DNA of 64,000 bases from positions 1 through 64,000 of the forward strand of contig NZ_JNXG01000002.1 of assembly GCF_000717025.1 (NCBI RefSeq), written 5' to 3'. Below, in pieces: positions 1 to 7,723 of this stretch (position 1 is the stretch's first letter; each line of letters starts with the position of its first letter). The translations under genes were made by a program, and so were the position numbers. The notes under the pieces were generated by a model. That model was not told the origin of the DNA. It saw only the letters and a list, made by a program, of their open reading frames with translations, and did no database searches. Source of the DNA: Streptomyces atroolivaceus. Lineage in GTDB: Bacteria; Actinomycetota; Actinomycetes; Streptomycetales; Streptomycetaceae.

Positions 1-48
1 ATGGTACTGCAGGGGGGACCCTGTGGGAGAGTAGGACGCCGCCGAACA
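1..48 (+). rRNA. rrf: 5S ribosomal RNA, 3' end (partial)
   Basis: The first ~48 bases match the conserved 3' portion of actinobacterial 5S rRNA: a GGTACTGC segment, the GGGGGACCCTGTGGGAGAGTAGG helix region and a GCCGCCGAAC end. The 5' part lies outside the window, so a ribosomal RNA operon on the + strand ends here. The exact 3' end is uncertain by a few bases. A strong hairpin follows at 61-89. Confidence 0.93.
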
Positions 49-60
49 ATTATTCCGGGA

Positions 61-93
61 AAGCCCCGTGCCCTTGTGGCACGGGGCTTTTCT
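61..93 (+). terminator. Intrinsic terminator of the rRNA operon
   Basis: Perfect 12-bp stem AAGCCCCGTGCC (61-72) and GGCACGGGGCTT (78-89) with a 5-base loop, followed by a T-rich tail (88-93). It sits 12 bases after the 5S end, the usual place for the rrn terminator. The other strand has only a short T tract, so it may weakly stop the leftward operon that ends at 181. From 94 to 180 I see nothing else. Confidence 0.93.
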
Positions 94-180
94 GCGTTCT
101 GCTGCCCGAATCACGCGCGAGCCCGGCCGACGAGACCGGTGGGACCGGTGAGCCGTGCCGGGGGTCCCAGGCCCGCGGGG

Positions 181-849
181 TCAGCGCAGGTTCACCAGCC
201 GGGTGTCGTACGCCAGGATGACGGCCTGGACGCGGTCGCGGGAGCCCGTCTTGGCGAGGATGCGCGTGACGTGCGTCTTCACCGTCGATTCGGCGAGGTG
301 GAGGCGTGTGGCGATCTCGGTGTTGGTCCACCCCTGTCCGATGACCGTGAGGATCTCCCGCTCCCGCTCCGTCAGTGAGGCGATGCGCGGGTCTGCCGAG
401 GCGGTGCCGGCGCCGGGTGCGGGCGGCAGATGGTGCACGTAGGCGTCCAGGAGCCGGCGGGTCAGGCTCGGGGCGACGACTGCGTCACCGCTCGCGACGG
501 CCCGGATGCCGGAGAGGAGCTCTTCCGGCATCGCGTCCTTGACCAGGAACCCGCTCGCCCCGGCCCGCAGGCCGTCATAGGCGTACTCGTCCAGGTCGAA
601 CGTCGTCACGATGAGGACCCTCGTCCGGGCCCCGGACGTGATGATGCGGCGCGTCGCCTCGATGCCGTCGAGGCCTGGCATCCGGATGTCCATGAGGGCG
701 ACGTCCGGGTGGTGGCGGGCGACCATGTTCACCGCCTCCGTGCCGTTCGCTGCTTCACCGACGACTGTCATGTCGTCCTGGCTCTCCAGCAGCATGCGGA
801 AACCGAAGCGCTGCATTGCCTGGTCGTCGGCGATGAGTACCGTCGTCAC
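181..849 (-). CDS. LuxR/NarL-family two-component response regulator
   Basis: 222 aa, the normal length for NarL-type regulators. An N-terminal receiver carries acidic residues D8/D9, the phospho-acceptor D54 (LMDIRMPG) and the lysine of GFLVKDA. A C-terminal LuxR-type HTH (about residues 155-215) reads LTEREREILTVI, then TNTEIATRLHLAESTVKTH. It is the last gene of a leftward operon and overlaps the kinase by 4 bases (ATGA), so the two are almost certainly a cognate pair. By family precedent it probably controls the ABC transporter genes upstream in the operon, but no target site was identified. Confidence 0.93.
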   Translation of the reverse strand: MTTVLIADDQAMQRFGFRMLLESQDDMTVVGEAANGTEAVNMVARHHPDVALMDIRMPGLDGIEATRRIITSGARTRVLIVTTFDLDEYAYDGLRAGASGFLVKDAMPEELLSGIRAVASGDAVVAPSLTRRLLDAYVHHLPPAPGAGTASADPRIASLTEREREILTVIGQGWTNTEIATRLHLAESTVKTHVTRILAKTGSRDRVQAVILAYDTRLVNLR

Positions 850-2117
850 GGGTGTGTGTCCTCCAAGGGAAGGCGAAGTCGTGTCTGCCAGCCGCCGGTG
901 GGGAGCCGGCCTGATTCGAGTGTGCCGTTGTAGAGCGAGGCTCGTTCACGCATTCCGCTGATGCCCCGCCCGTGGGAGGGGCTCTCGTTCCGCGGGGGCT
1001 GCGGGGCACCACCCGAATCCGTGGCCCGTACGTCCAGTCCGGTGGGCGTGTAGGTGAGGGTGACCTCGGCCGTGGCCCGGGGCCCCGCGTGCTTGAGGGT
1101 GTTGGTGAGGGATTCCTGGACCACGCGGTACACGGCGAGCTGCTGGCCGGGCGAGGCGGGGACGGGCGGGGGACTGCCGTGGACGGTCAGCCCGACGGGC
1201 AGCCCCGCCTCCCGTACGCCGGTCAGCAGGGTGCCCAGGTCCGCGAGTGACGGTTGGGGTGTGAGGTCGGCGGCCGGGGCCGGTTCGCTCAGGACGCCGA
1301 GCACGCGGCGTAGTTCCGCGAGGGCCTGGCGGCTCGTGGTGCCGATGGCTTCGAGCGCCTGGCCGGCCCGTTCCGGGTTCTTGGCCGCGGCGTACGCTCC
1401 GCCGTCGGCCAGGCCGGTGATGACGGACAGGTTGTGGCCGATGATGTCGTGCATCTCCCGCGCGATACGGGCGCGTTCTCCTGCTGCCGCGAGTCGGGCC
1501 TGTTGGTCGCGTTCGCGTTCGAGCCGGTGGGCGCGCTCGACGAGGGCCTCGGTGTACTCCCGGCGGGTGCTTACCGCGATCGCGAGCAGGGTGACGAAGG
1601 CGAACGCCCACAGGTAGGAGACGAGTTGCCGGTCCGCGGTGCCGCGGATCGCGATCGCTCCGGCGGCGGCGGGCAGGCACATCAGCAGCCCTGCCCCGGC
1701 CAGGTTCTTGAGGGGCAGCCGCAGGGCGATCGTGTAGGCGGGGATCAGCTGGAGCAGGGCGGCCTGGACGACGGCGCCCGTCCAGATGTTGAGCAGGGAG
1801 GCCGGTGCCATCAGGACGAGCACGGCCATCGGGCGGCGGCGGCGCCACAACAGGGGGACGGAGAAGCACAGGCTCATCAGCAGGACCAGTGGCTCCGGCG
1901 CATCCACGTTCCGGGCGACGCTGCGCCAACCTCCGGTGCTGTAGTCGAGCACCGCGACGACGACCCAGAAGCCGGTGACCGAGAGGTCCCACATCATCGG
2001 GCGGCGGCGGTCGAAGGCCCTGAGCCGTTGCAGGAGGTGCTGGATGTACAGGGTCAGCGGGGCGGTGCCGGTGGTCAGGTGCCCTGGGGGCGGGGGCGGG
2101 GCCTTCTCGTCACTCAC
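846..2117 (-). CDS. NarL-type sensor histidine kinase
   Basis: 423 aa from a GTG start. The N-terminal half has several hydrophobic membrane segments (about residues 40-180) with little extracellular domain, as in intramembrane-sensing kinases. A HisKA_3 dimerisation box follows (IAREMHDIIGHNLSV, His of MHD as phospho-acceptor), then a HATPase domain (VQESLTNTLKHAG N-box; GRGISGMRERA G-box). It lies 60 bases after the permease gene and overlaps the regulator gene by 4 bases. Kinases of this type next to an ABC-2 exporter often sense envelope stress or membrane-active antibiotics; the ligand here is unknown. Confidence 0.92.
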   Translation of the reverse strand: MSDEKAPPPPPGHLTTGTAPLTLYIQHLLQRLRAFDRRRPMMWDLSVTGFWVVVAVLDYSTGGWRSVARNVDAPEPLVLLMSLCFSVPLLWRRRRPMAVLVLMAPASLLNIWTGAVVQAALLQLIPAYTIALRLPLKNLAGAGLLMCLPAAAGAIAIRGTADRQLVSYLWAFAFVTLLAIAVSTRREYTEALVERAHRLERERDQQARLAAAGERARIAREMHDIIGHNLSVITGLADGGAYAAAKNPERAGQALEAIGTTSRQALAELRRVLGVLSEPAPAADLTPQPSLADLGTLLTGVREAGLPVGLTVHGSPPPVPASPGQQLAVYRVVQESLTNTLKHAGPRATAEVTLTYTPTGLDVRATDSGGAPQPPRNESPSHGRGISGMRERASLYNGTLESGRLPTGGWQTRLRLPLEDTHP

Positions 2118-2177
2118 CCTGTCCGTCCTCGGTCCGTCCGCACCGCTCCGCCCTCTCCGTCGTACCGCATCGTCCCG

Positions 2178-2966
2178 TTACGCGTCCCTGCGGCGCAGGA
2201 GCACCGCGCCGGCGCCCAGGGCAGCGCCGGCCCACAGGCACAGGGCCAGCAGCGCCGGACCGGCGGTAGCGGCGTCCGGGAGAGGTGTGGCCGAACCGAG
2301 TACCCCGGCGGCCTGAGTCGGGAAGTACTTCAGCGCGCTGTCCACGGCATCGTACGGAAGCATTCCGAGGACCTCGGGCAGGATCAGGACACCGCCGATG
2401 TACGCCCCTGTGCTGCCGGGCACGGAGCGCAGGGTGGCGCCGAGGCCGAGGGCGATCAGGCTGAGCAGGGTGACGGCGGCCGCGCTGCCCGCGATCGCTC
2501 CGAGGACGCCCGGGTCCGTGAGAGCGGCGGCCTTGTCGGTGTCGTGCAGGAACAGTTGCGCGGCGAGGAACGTGATCAGGGCGGTGGCGAACATCGAGGA
2601 GTAGGCGACGACGGTGAACACCGCGGCCTTCGCCCACAGGACGGGGAGCCGGTGCGGTACGACGGTGAGCGATGCCCGGATCATCCCGGAGGAGTACTCG
2701 CCGGCTGTGACGAGGATGCCGAGGACCGCGAGGCACATCTGGCCGAGCTGGGTGCCGAAGAGGACGAGGACGACGGTGTCGATGTCGGCGTCGCCGCCGC
2801 CCGAGGTGTAGGTGGCGCCCATGAGGAGTCCGACACCGAGGATGACGGCGCCCGCGGACAGGAGGGTGACCCAGGTCGAGCGCAGGGACCACAGCTTGTG
2901 CCACTCGGAGCGCACGACACGACGAGGGGTGACGCGGTACGGGGAGGGCGCGGTCGCGGTGGTCAT
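2178..2966 (-). CDS. ABC-2 type transporter permease
   Basis: 262 aa with about six transmembrane segments. The N-terminus SEWHKLWSLRSTWVTLL is the typical start of streptomycete ABC-2 permeases paired with NatA/BcrA-type ATPases. Its start overlaps the ATPase stop by 4 bases, so both subunits are translationally coupled. It forms the membrane half of an exporter, substrate unknown. The downstream kinase/regulator pair suggests the exporter is induced by a signal at the membrane. Confidence 0.88.
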   Translation of the reverse strand: MTTATAPSPYRVTPRRVVRSEWHKLWSLRSTWVTLLSAGAVILGVGLLMGATYTSGGGDADIDTVVLVLFGTQLGQMCLAVLGILVTAGEYSSGMIRASLTVVPHRLPVLWAKAAVFTVVAYSSMFATALITFLAAQLFLHDTDKAAALTDPGVLGAIAGSAAAVTLLSLIALGLGATLRSVPGSTGAYIGGVLILPEVLGMLPYDAVDSALKYFPTQAAGVLGSATPLPDAATAGPALLALCLWAGAALGAGAVLLRRRDA

Positions 2967-3889
2967 ACGAGGGCTCCGGTCAGGGGTGCGGCCGTCCGGT
3001 ATTCGACGGATTCCTGGGTGAGGTCCATGAAGGCCTGTTCCAGGGAGACGGTCTGCGGGGTGAGTTCGTGAAGCGGGATGGCGTGGGCGGCGGCGGTACG
3101 GCCGATGTGCACGGAGTCGGTTCCGTGGACGGTCAGTTCGTCGGCGGTGCCGGTGGTGATCCGTACACCGGGTCCGGCCAGCAGGGTGCGCAGGGCGTCG
3201 GCCTGCGGGGTGACGACCCTGACCGAGGCGCCGCCCGCGGTGCGGATGAGGTCGCCGACGGTGGTGTCGGCGAGGAGCCGGCCGCGGCCGATGACGACGA
3301 GATGGTCGGCGGTGAGGGCCATCTCGCTCATGAGGTGGGAGGAGACGAGGACGGTCCGGCCCTCCGCGGCGAGGGACGTGAGCAGGTTGCGGATCCAGAG
3401 GACGCCTTCGGGGTCGAGCCCGTTGACCGGTTCGTCGAGGATGAGGGTCGCCGGGTCACCGAGGAGCGCGGCCGCGATGCCGAGACGCTGCCCCATCCCG
3501 AGCGAGAAGCCCTTGATCCTCTTGTGTGCGGCTCCGGTGAGGCCGGCCAGGTCCGGGACGTGTTCGACGCGGCTGCGGGGGATGCCGTGGGTGTGGGCGA
3601 GTGCCATGAGGTGGTTGAAGGCGGTGCGCCCCGGATGGACCGAGCGGGCTTCCAGGAGGGCCCCGACCTCGGTGAGCGGCGCGGGGTGGGTGGTGTAGGC
3701 GCGGCCGCCGATGGTGGACCGGCCGCGGGTGGGGGCGTCCAGTCCGAGCAGCATGCGCATGGTGGTCGACTTCCCGGCTCCGTTGGGCCCGAGGAAACCG
3801 GTGACGGTGCCAGGCCGCACGGTGAAGTCGAGGCCGTGGACGACGGTCGTGTCCCCGTACCGCTTGGTGAGTTCGTATGCCCTGATCAT
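2963..3889 (-). CDS. ABC transporter ATP-binding protein (BcrA/NatA type)
   Basis: 308 aa from the ATG at 3889 (MIRAYELTKRYG). In-frame codons run further upstream but lack family similarity. Nucleotide-binding motifs in order: Walker A GPNGAGKST, a degenerate signature SLGMGQRLGIA, Walker B LILDEPVNGLDPEG, and the H-loop VLVSSHLMSEM. A C-terminal extension is typical of the BcrA/DrrA group of drug and lantibiotic exporters. First gene of the leftward operon 3889-181, with the permease overlapping by 4 bases. Confidence 0.92.
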   Translation of the reverse strand: MIRAYELTKRYGDTTVVHGLDFTVRPGTVTGFLGPNGAGKSTTMRMLLGLDAPTRGRSTIGGRAYTTHPAPLTEVGALLEARSVHPGRTAFNHLMALAHTHGIPRSRVEHVPDLAGLTGAAHKRIKGFSLGMGQRLGIAAALLGDPATLILDEPVNGLDPEGVLWIRNLLTSLAAEGRTVLVSSHLMSEMALTADHLVVIGRGRLLADTTVGDLIRTAGGASVRVVTPQADALRTLLAGPGVRITTGTADELTVHGTDSVHIGRTAAAHAIPLHELTPQTVSLEQAFMDLTQESVEYRTAAPLTGALV

Positions 3890-4121
3890 GTCGTCGACGC
3901 TACGGAGGGCGCGCGGGGCGGTCGTCCGACCGGGGGCTTGAGGTGAGGCCTGCGGTAGTACCTGGGTACGACGCCGATAGCGGGCTGAGCGCGCCGCTGT
4001 CGTCACCGCGCAGGGGCGCCCCGCTCTCGTACGGCGCGCCCCGGTGGCCGCACGGCCGTCTGTGATGACCGGCCGGCGTATCTCGTTTGCCGTGGTGAGG
4101 GCGGAAGGGCACGATCGGCGG

Positions 4122-4679
4122 ATGGAATACGTGGTGCGTGCGGTGCGGGCCGAGGAGTGGCAGCGGGCCAAGGAGCTCCGGCTGGCGGCTCTGCGGGATC
4201 CGGCTGCCCCGATCGCGTTCCTGGAGACGTACGAGCAGGCGCTGTCCAAGCCCGACGTGTTCTGGCAGGAGCGGACGGCGGGCGCTGCCGTGGGGGAGCA
4301 CAGCCGTCAGTTCATCGCCGAGGCGCCCGACGGGCTGTGGGCGGGGACCGTGTCGGTACTCGTCGAGCGGCCGGCGGGTGAGCCTGGTTTCGGGGAGGCG
4401 GCCGAGGTCGACCAGGCCCACCTGGTGGGGGTGTTCGTCCGGCCGGGGCACCGGGGGCGCGGGCTGGTGGACGCGCTGTTCCTCGAAGCGATCGAGTGGT
4501 CCTGGTCGTTGTCCGGGCCGCCGCTGGAGCGGGTGCGTCTGTACGTCCACGAGGCCAACGCGCGGGCCGAAGCCTCCTACCGCCGGATCGGCTTCGCACC
4601 GACCGGGCGGACGCTGCCCATGGAGGGTGATCCCACGGCCCTGGAGCTGGAGTTCGAGATCCGCCGTCGGAAGCGGTAG
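4122..4679 (+). CDS. GNAT-family N-acetyltransferase
   Basis: 185 aa from the ATG at 4122; the region upstream in frame (from 4044) does not look like protein. The GNAT core is visible: a beta strand HLVGVFVRPGHRGRGLVDAL containing the R/Q-x-x-G-x-G/A acetyl-CoA loop (RGRGLV), then the late helix ANARAEASYRRIGF with the usual Tyr near the C-terminus. Substrate unknown. It stands alone, convergent with the T4SS-like cluster, with stop codons only 4 bases apart. Confidence 0.88.
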   Translation: MEYVVRAVRAEEWQRAKELRLAALRDPAAPIAFLETYEQALSKPDVFWQERTAGAAVGEHSRQFIAEAPDGLWAGTVSVLVERPAGEPGFGEAAEVDQAHLVGVFVRPGHRGRGLVDALFLEAIEWSWSLSGPPLERVRLYVHEANARAEASYRRIGFAPTGRTLPMEGDPTALELEFEIRRRKR

Positions 4680-4683
4680 GGGA

Positions 4684-6285
4684 TCAGCCCGGTCCGGGTG
4701 CCGGAAGGCGTTCCCGCCAGCGGGCGCGGGCCTGTTCCTCGGAACGGAGCAGGACCAGTGCGGGCAGTCCCTGGTCCCGGCCGGCCGAGAGCAGCTCCGG
4801 AAGCTGGGGAAGCGGAGCCACGGCCGCGACGTCGTCGAGGACGAGCGTCATTGGTGGGTCGAGCCGACCGTCGGTTGACCGTGCGGCCATGCGGCGGCCG
4901 TGCTCGACCACGTGCGAGGCGAGTGCGGTGAGCAGGGGCATCGCACCGGGGTGGTGGCGGGGATCCTCGATGGGTTCACCGACCACATAGAGCGTTCCCC
5001 CTTCGCGTGCAAAAGAATCCAGCACGAGCGCATCGGATCGGTTGGGCGTGCACGCCTCACGGATGTGGACCGAGGAAAGGGCGGCGAAGGCCCGTACGGC
5101 CAGTTCCTGGGCCATTTCCCGGCGTTCGGGGTGGGCGGTGAGGGCGGATTCCAGGAGCCCTGCGAGCCCGGAGGCCGCCTTGGGGTGGGTACGGAGCAGC
5201 CGTACCGGTTCGTGGCCGCCGGAGCCGGAGGCCCAGCGGTGGACCTGGCGGAACGGGCGGCCGTCCACGGCAGCGGCGTGCAGCCAGCACTGGAGCAGTG
5301 TCTGGGCGGTGTCGGCGACGGCCGCGTCGACCCTGGCCGTCGGGCGGACCGGGGTGAGGAGTGCGGCGGCCCGGGAGGCCGCCGTGGCGGGGTCCTCGCA
5401 GCCGGCGGTGGGCGACCAGTGGAGGCGGGCCGGGGTGTCGCAGAGGTGGCCGGGGTCGTAGACGAGGACCGGGCCCAGCTTGCTGCGGGCGTCCTTCGTC
5501 TCGGCCCAGACGGTGGGGTCCGAGGTCACGACGAGCGCGGAGCCGGCGGCGTCCCTGATGGCCTGGACGACGGTGGGGCGCCGGGTGGCGGAAGCGCCGT
5601 AGAGGACTTGAGGGGTGCGTGGTGCGGGGACCGGTGGGGAGGTCTCCTGCGCGTAGGCGGCGAGGGCTCCGGCGGGTGAGGTCTCCTGCGTGTGGGGGGT
5701 GAGGGGTGCCGGAGCTGGTGAGGGCTCCTGCGTGGGAGGGGCGACGGCTGCGGGCGCCGGAGCCGTCTCGACGGGCGCCGGAGCGGTGGCGGTCACGGCA
5801 GGGGCCGGGGGTGCTTCGGCGGGCGTCGTCCGCCGCGCAGGTTCCTGGGCCGCCTGGTGGGTGCGTACGGGTTCCCCTTCGGGCTCGTACGGTGCCGGGG
5901 CCGCGCTCTGCTGCTTCCGGACCAGCCGCCAGCGCGCCACCACCCCGACCGCGAACACCGCCAGGACCAGCAACACCATCACTTCGCCGATGAACAGGCC
6001 CCAGAACAACCCGTATCCGGAGAGCTCGCCCGGCGGGGTGTCCGGCCAGGCGCCCGGCAGGTCCGCCGGCTCGACGGCCAGGGCGCGCAGGGCCAGGGGA
6101 GTCCGCATGAACGTGACACCGTCCGGCCACCCTCCATGGGCGAACAGCCCGGCCAGGCCCGTGGCCGTCCAGGCCAGCACCATGAGCCCGAAGAGACAGC
6201 CGAGGAGGCCGATCAGCAGGCCGTCCGGGATGCCGCCCTGGCCCTCGCCGCCGCGTCCCGGGCCTGATGGTGCCTGGCGTGCCAT
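4684..6285 (-). CDS. VirD4/TraG-like coupling-protein homologue with degenerate Walker A
   Basis: 533 aa. Two N-terminal membrane segments (about residues 22-48 and 90-112) precede a Pro/Ala/Thr-rich linker of ~100 residues with imperfect APAPxx and QETSP repeats. A RecA-like domain follows that resembles VirD4/TraG from just after the P-loop: SALVVTSDPTVWAETKD, a VLVYDPG strand, and Walker B MTLVLDDVAAVAPLP near residue 490. Where Walker A should lie the sequence reads YGASATRRPTVVQ, with no GxxGxGK[ST], so ATP hydrolysis is doubtful. Last gene of the six-gene cluster, 1 base after the VirB4-like gene. Could be a structural or DNA/protein-recruiting subunit. By recalled synteny this is part of the S. 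coelicolor cmdABCDEF locus (SCO4126-4131). Confidence 0.8.
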   Translation of the reverse strand: MARQAPSGPGRGGEGQGGIPDGLLIGLLGCLFGLMVLAWTATGLAGLFAHGGWPDGVTFMRTPLALRALAVEPADLPGAWPDTPPGELSGYGLFWGLFIGEVMVLLVLAVFAVGVVARWRLVRKQQSAAPAPYEPEGEPVRTHQAAQEPARRTTPAEAPPAPAVTATAPAPVETAPAPAAVAPPTQEPSPAPAPLTPHTQETSPAGALAAYAQETSPPVPAPRTPQVLYGASATRRPTVVQAIRDAAGSALVVTSDPTVWAETKDARSKLGPVLVYDPGHLCDTPARLHWSPTAGCEDPATAASRAAALLTPVRPTARVDAAVADTAQTLLQCWLHAAAVDGRPFRQVHRWASGSGGHEPVRLLRTHPKAASGLAGLLESALTAHPERREMAQELAVRAFAALSSVHIREACTPNRSDALVLDSFAREGGTLYVVGEPIEDPRHHPGAMPLLTALASHVVEHGRRMAARSTDGRLDPPMTLVLDDVAAVAPLPQLPELLSAGRDQGLPALVLLRSEEQARARWRERLPAPGPG

Positions 6286-6286
6286 G

Positions 6287-7705
6287 TCATGCCACCGTTG
6301 ACTCGGACGACTCGTTCAGCCGTTGCTGGTTCTCGATCCGTGCCGCGCGCTGCTCCGCCTCCAGCTCCGCGGCGCGTACGTCCTCGGGGAGCAGGTCCAT
6401 CGCGGAGCCTTCGGTCATCGCCCGGTCGGTGAACACCAGGGGGCGTTCCGCTTCCGTGATCAGGTGCTTGACGACCTGTACGTTGCCGTTGACGTCCCAT
6501 ACGGCGATGCCCGGGGTCAGCGTCGGGATGATCTCGACAGCCCACCTGGGCAGGCCGATGACCTTGCCGGTCGCTCTGGCCTCGTCCGCCTTCTGGGCGT
6601 AGATCGTGCGGGTGGAGGCCATCTTCAGAATGGCCGCCGCTTCCTTTGCCGCGGCTCCGTCGACGACGTCGCTGAGGTGGTGGACGACCGCCACGAAGGA
6701 CAGCCCGAGGCGTCGCCCGAACTTCAGCAGCCGCTGGAAGAGCTGGGCGACGAAGGGCGAGTTGATGATGTGCCAGGCCTCCTCGACCAGGAAGATGCGC
6801 TTCTTCCGGTCGGGCCTGATCCAGGTGTGTTCGAGCCACACGCCGACGATCGCCATGAGGATCGGCATCGCGATGGAGTTCCGGTCGATGTGCGAGAGGT
6901 CGAAGACGATCAGCGGTGCGTCGAGGTCGATGCCGATCGTCGTCGGGCCGTCGAACATTCCGCGCAGGTCACCGTCGACGAGCCGGTCCAGGACGAGGGC
7001 GACGTCCAGGCCCCAGGCCCGTACGTCGTCTATGTCCACGTTCATCGCTTCGGCGGACTCGGGTTTCGGGTGGCGCAGTTGCTCCACGATGTCCATCAGG
7101 ACCGGCTGGCGTTCGGTGATGGTCGCGCCGACGTACGCGTGGGCGACCTTGAGCGCGAAGCCGGACCGCTCGTCGAGGCCATGGCCCATGGCGACCTCGA
7201 TGATCGTGCGGAGCAGTGCGAGCTGCCCGGTCGTGGTGATCGACGGGTCGAGGGGGTTGAGCCGGATCCCGTCGTTCAGCGCGGCGGTCGGGTCGAGCCG
7301 GATGGGCGTGATGCCCAGTTCCTGGGCGATGAGGTTCCACTCGCCGACGCCGTCCTCGCCCTGGGCGTCCAGGACGACGACCTGGCGGTCGCGGAAGCGG
7401 AGCTGGCGGAGCACGTACGTCTTCTCCAGGGCCGACTTGCCGTTGCCGGACTCGCCGAGCACCAGCCAGTGCGGGGCGGGGAGCTGCTGCCCGTACAGCT
7501 GGAAAGGGTCGTAGATGTAGCCCTTGCCCGAGTACACCTCACGCCCGATGATCACGCCGGAGTCCCCGAGGCCGGGTGCGGCGGTCGGCAGGTAGACGGC
7601 CTGTGCCTGGCCCGTCGACGTACGCACGGGAAGGCGGGTCGTCTCGACGTTCCCGAAGAGGAAGGCGGTGAAGGCGTCCGACAACGCGGACAGCGGATCT
7701 CGCAT
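6287..7705 (-). CDS. VirB4/TraC-like secretion ATPase (C-terminal RecA domain)
   Basis: 472 aa. A short N-terminal region (~85 residues) precedes an intact RecA-like motor: Walker A LVLGESGNGKSALEK, a post-P-loop VVVLDAQGE strand, Walker B RIFLVEEAWHII, and the FVAVVHHLSDV motif typical of VirB4 C-terminal domains. This is the only apparently competent ATPase in the cluster. The usual VirB4 N-terminal domain is absent; it seems to be carried by the preceding gene (7724-9274), separated by 18 bases. Probably the energy source for a membrane translocation or DNA-handling complex; by recalled synteny part of the cmd locus affecting differentiation. Confidence 0.88.
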   Translation of the reverse strand: MRDPLSALSDAFTAFLFGNVETTRLPVRTSTGQAQAVYLPTAAPGLGDSGVIIGREVYSGKGYIYDPFQLYGQQLPAPHWLVLGESGNGKSALEKTYVLRQLRFRDRQVVVLDAQGEDGVGEWNLIAQELGITPIRLDPTAALNDGIRLNPLDPSITTTGQLALLRTIIEVAMGHGLDERSGFALKVAHAYVGATITERQPVLMDIVEQLRHPKPESAEAMNVDIDDVRAWGLDVALVLDRLVDGDLRGMFDGPTTIGIDLDAPLIVFDLSHIDRNSIAMPILMAIVGVWLEHTWIRPDRKKRIFLVEEAWHIINSPFVAQLFQRLLKFGRRLGLSFVAVVHHLSDVVDGAAAKEAAAILKMASTRTIYAQKADEARATGKVIGLPRWAVEIIPTLTPGIAVWDVNGNVQVVKHLITEAERPLVFTDRAMTEGSAMDLLPEDVRAAELEAEQRAARIENQQRLNESSESTVA

Positions 7706-7723
7706 GGCGTGACTGCCCTCTCG

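Noticed and set aside
1..378. 125-codon rightward open frame starting at base 1
   Set aside because: Its first ~48 bases are 5S rRNA and it runs through the rrn terminator and antisense to the response regulator gene.
846..3071. Long rightward open frames antisense to the kinase and permease genes
   Set aside because: Arg/Gly/Glu-rich composition with no domain signal; by-products of GC-rich third positions on the opposite strand.
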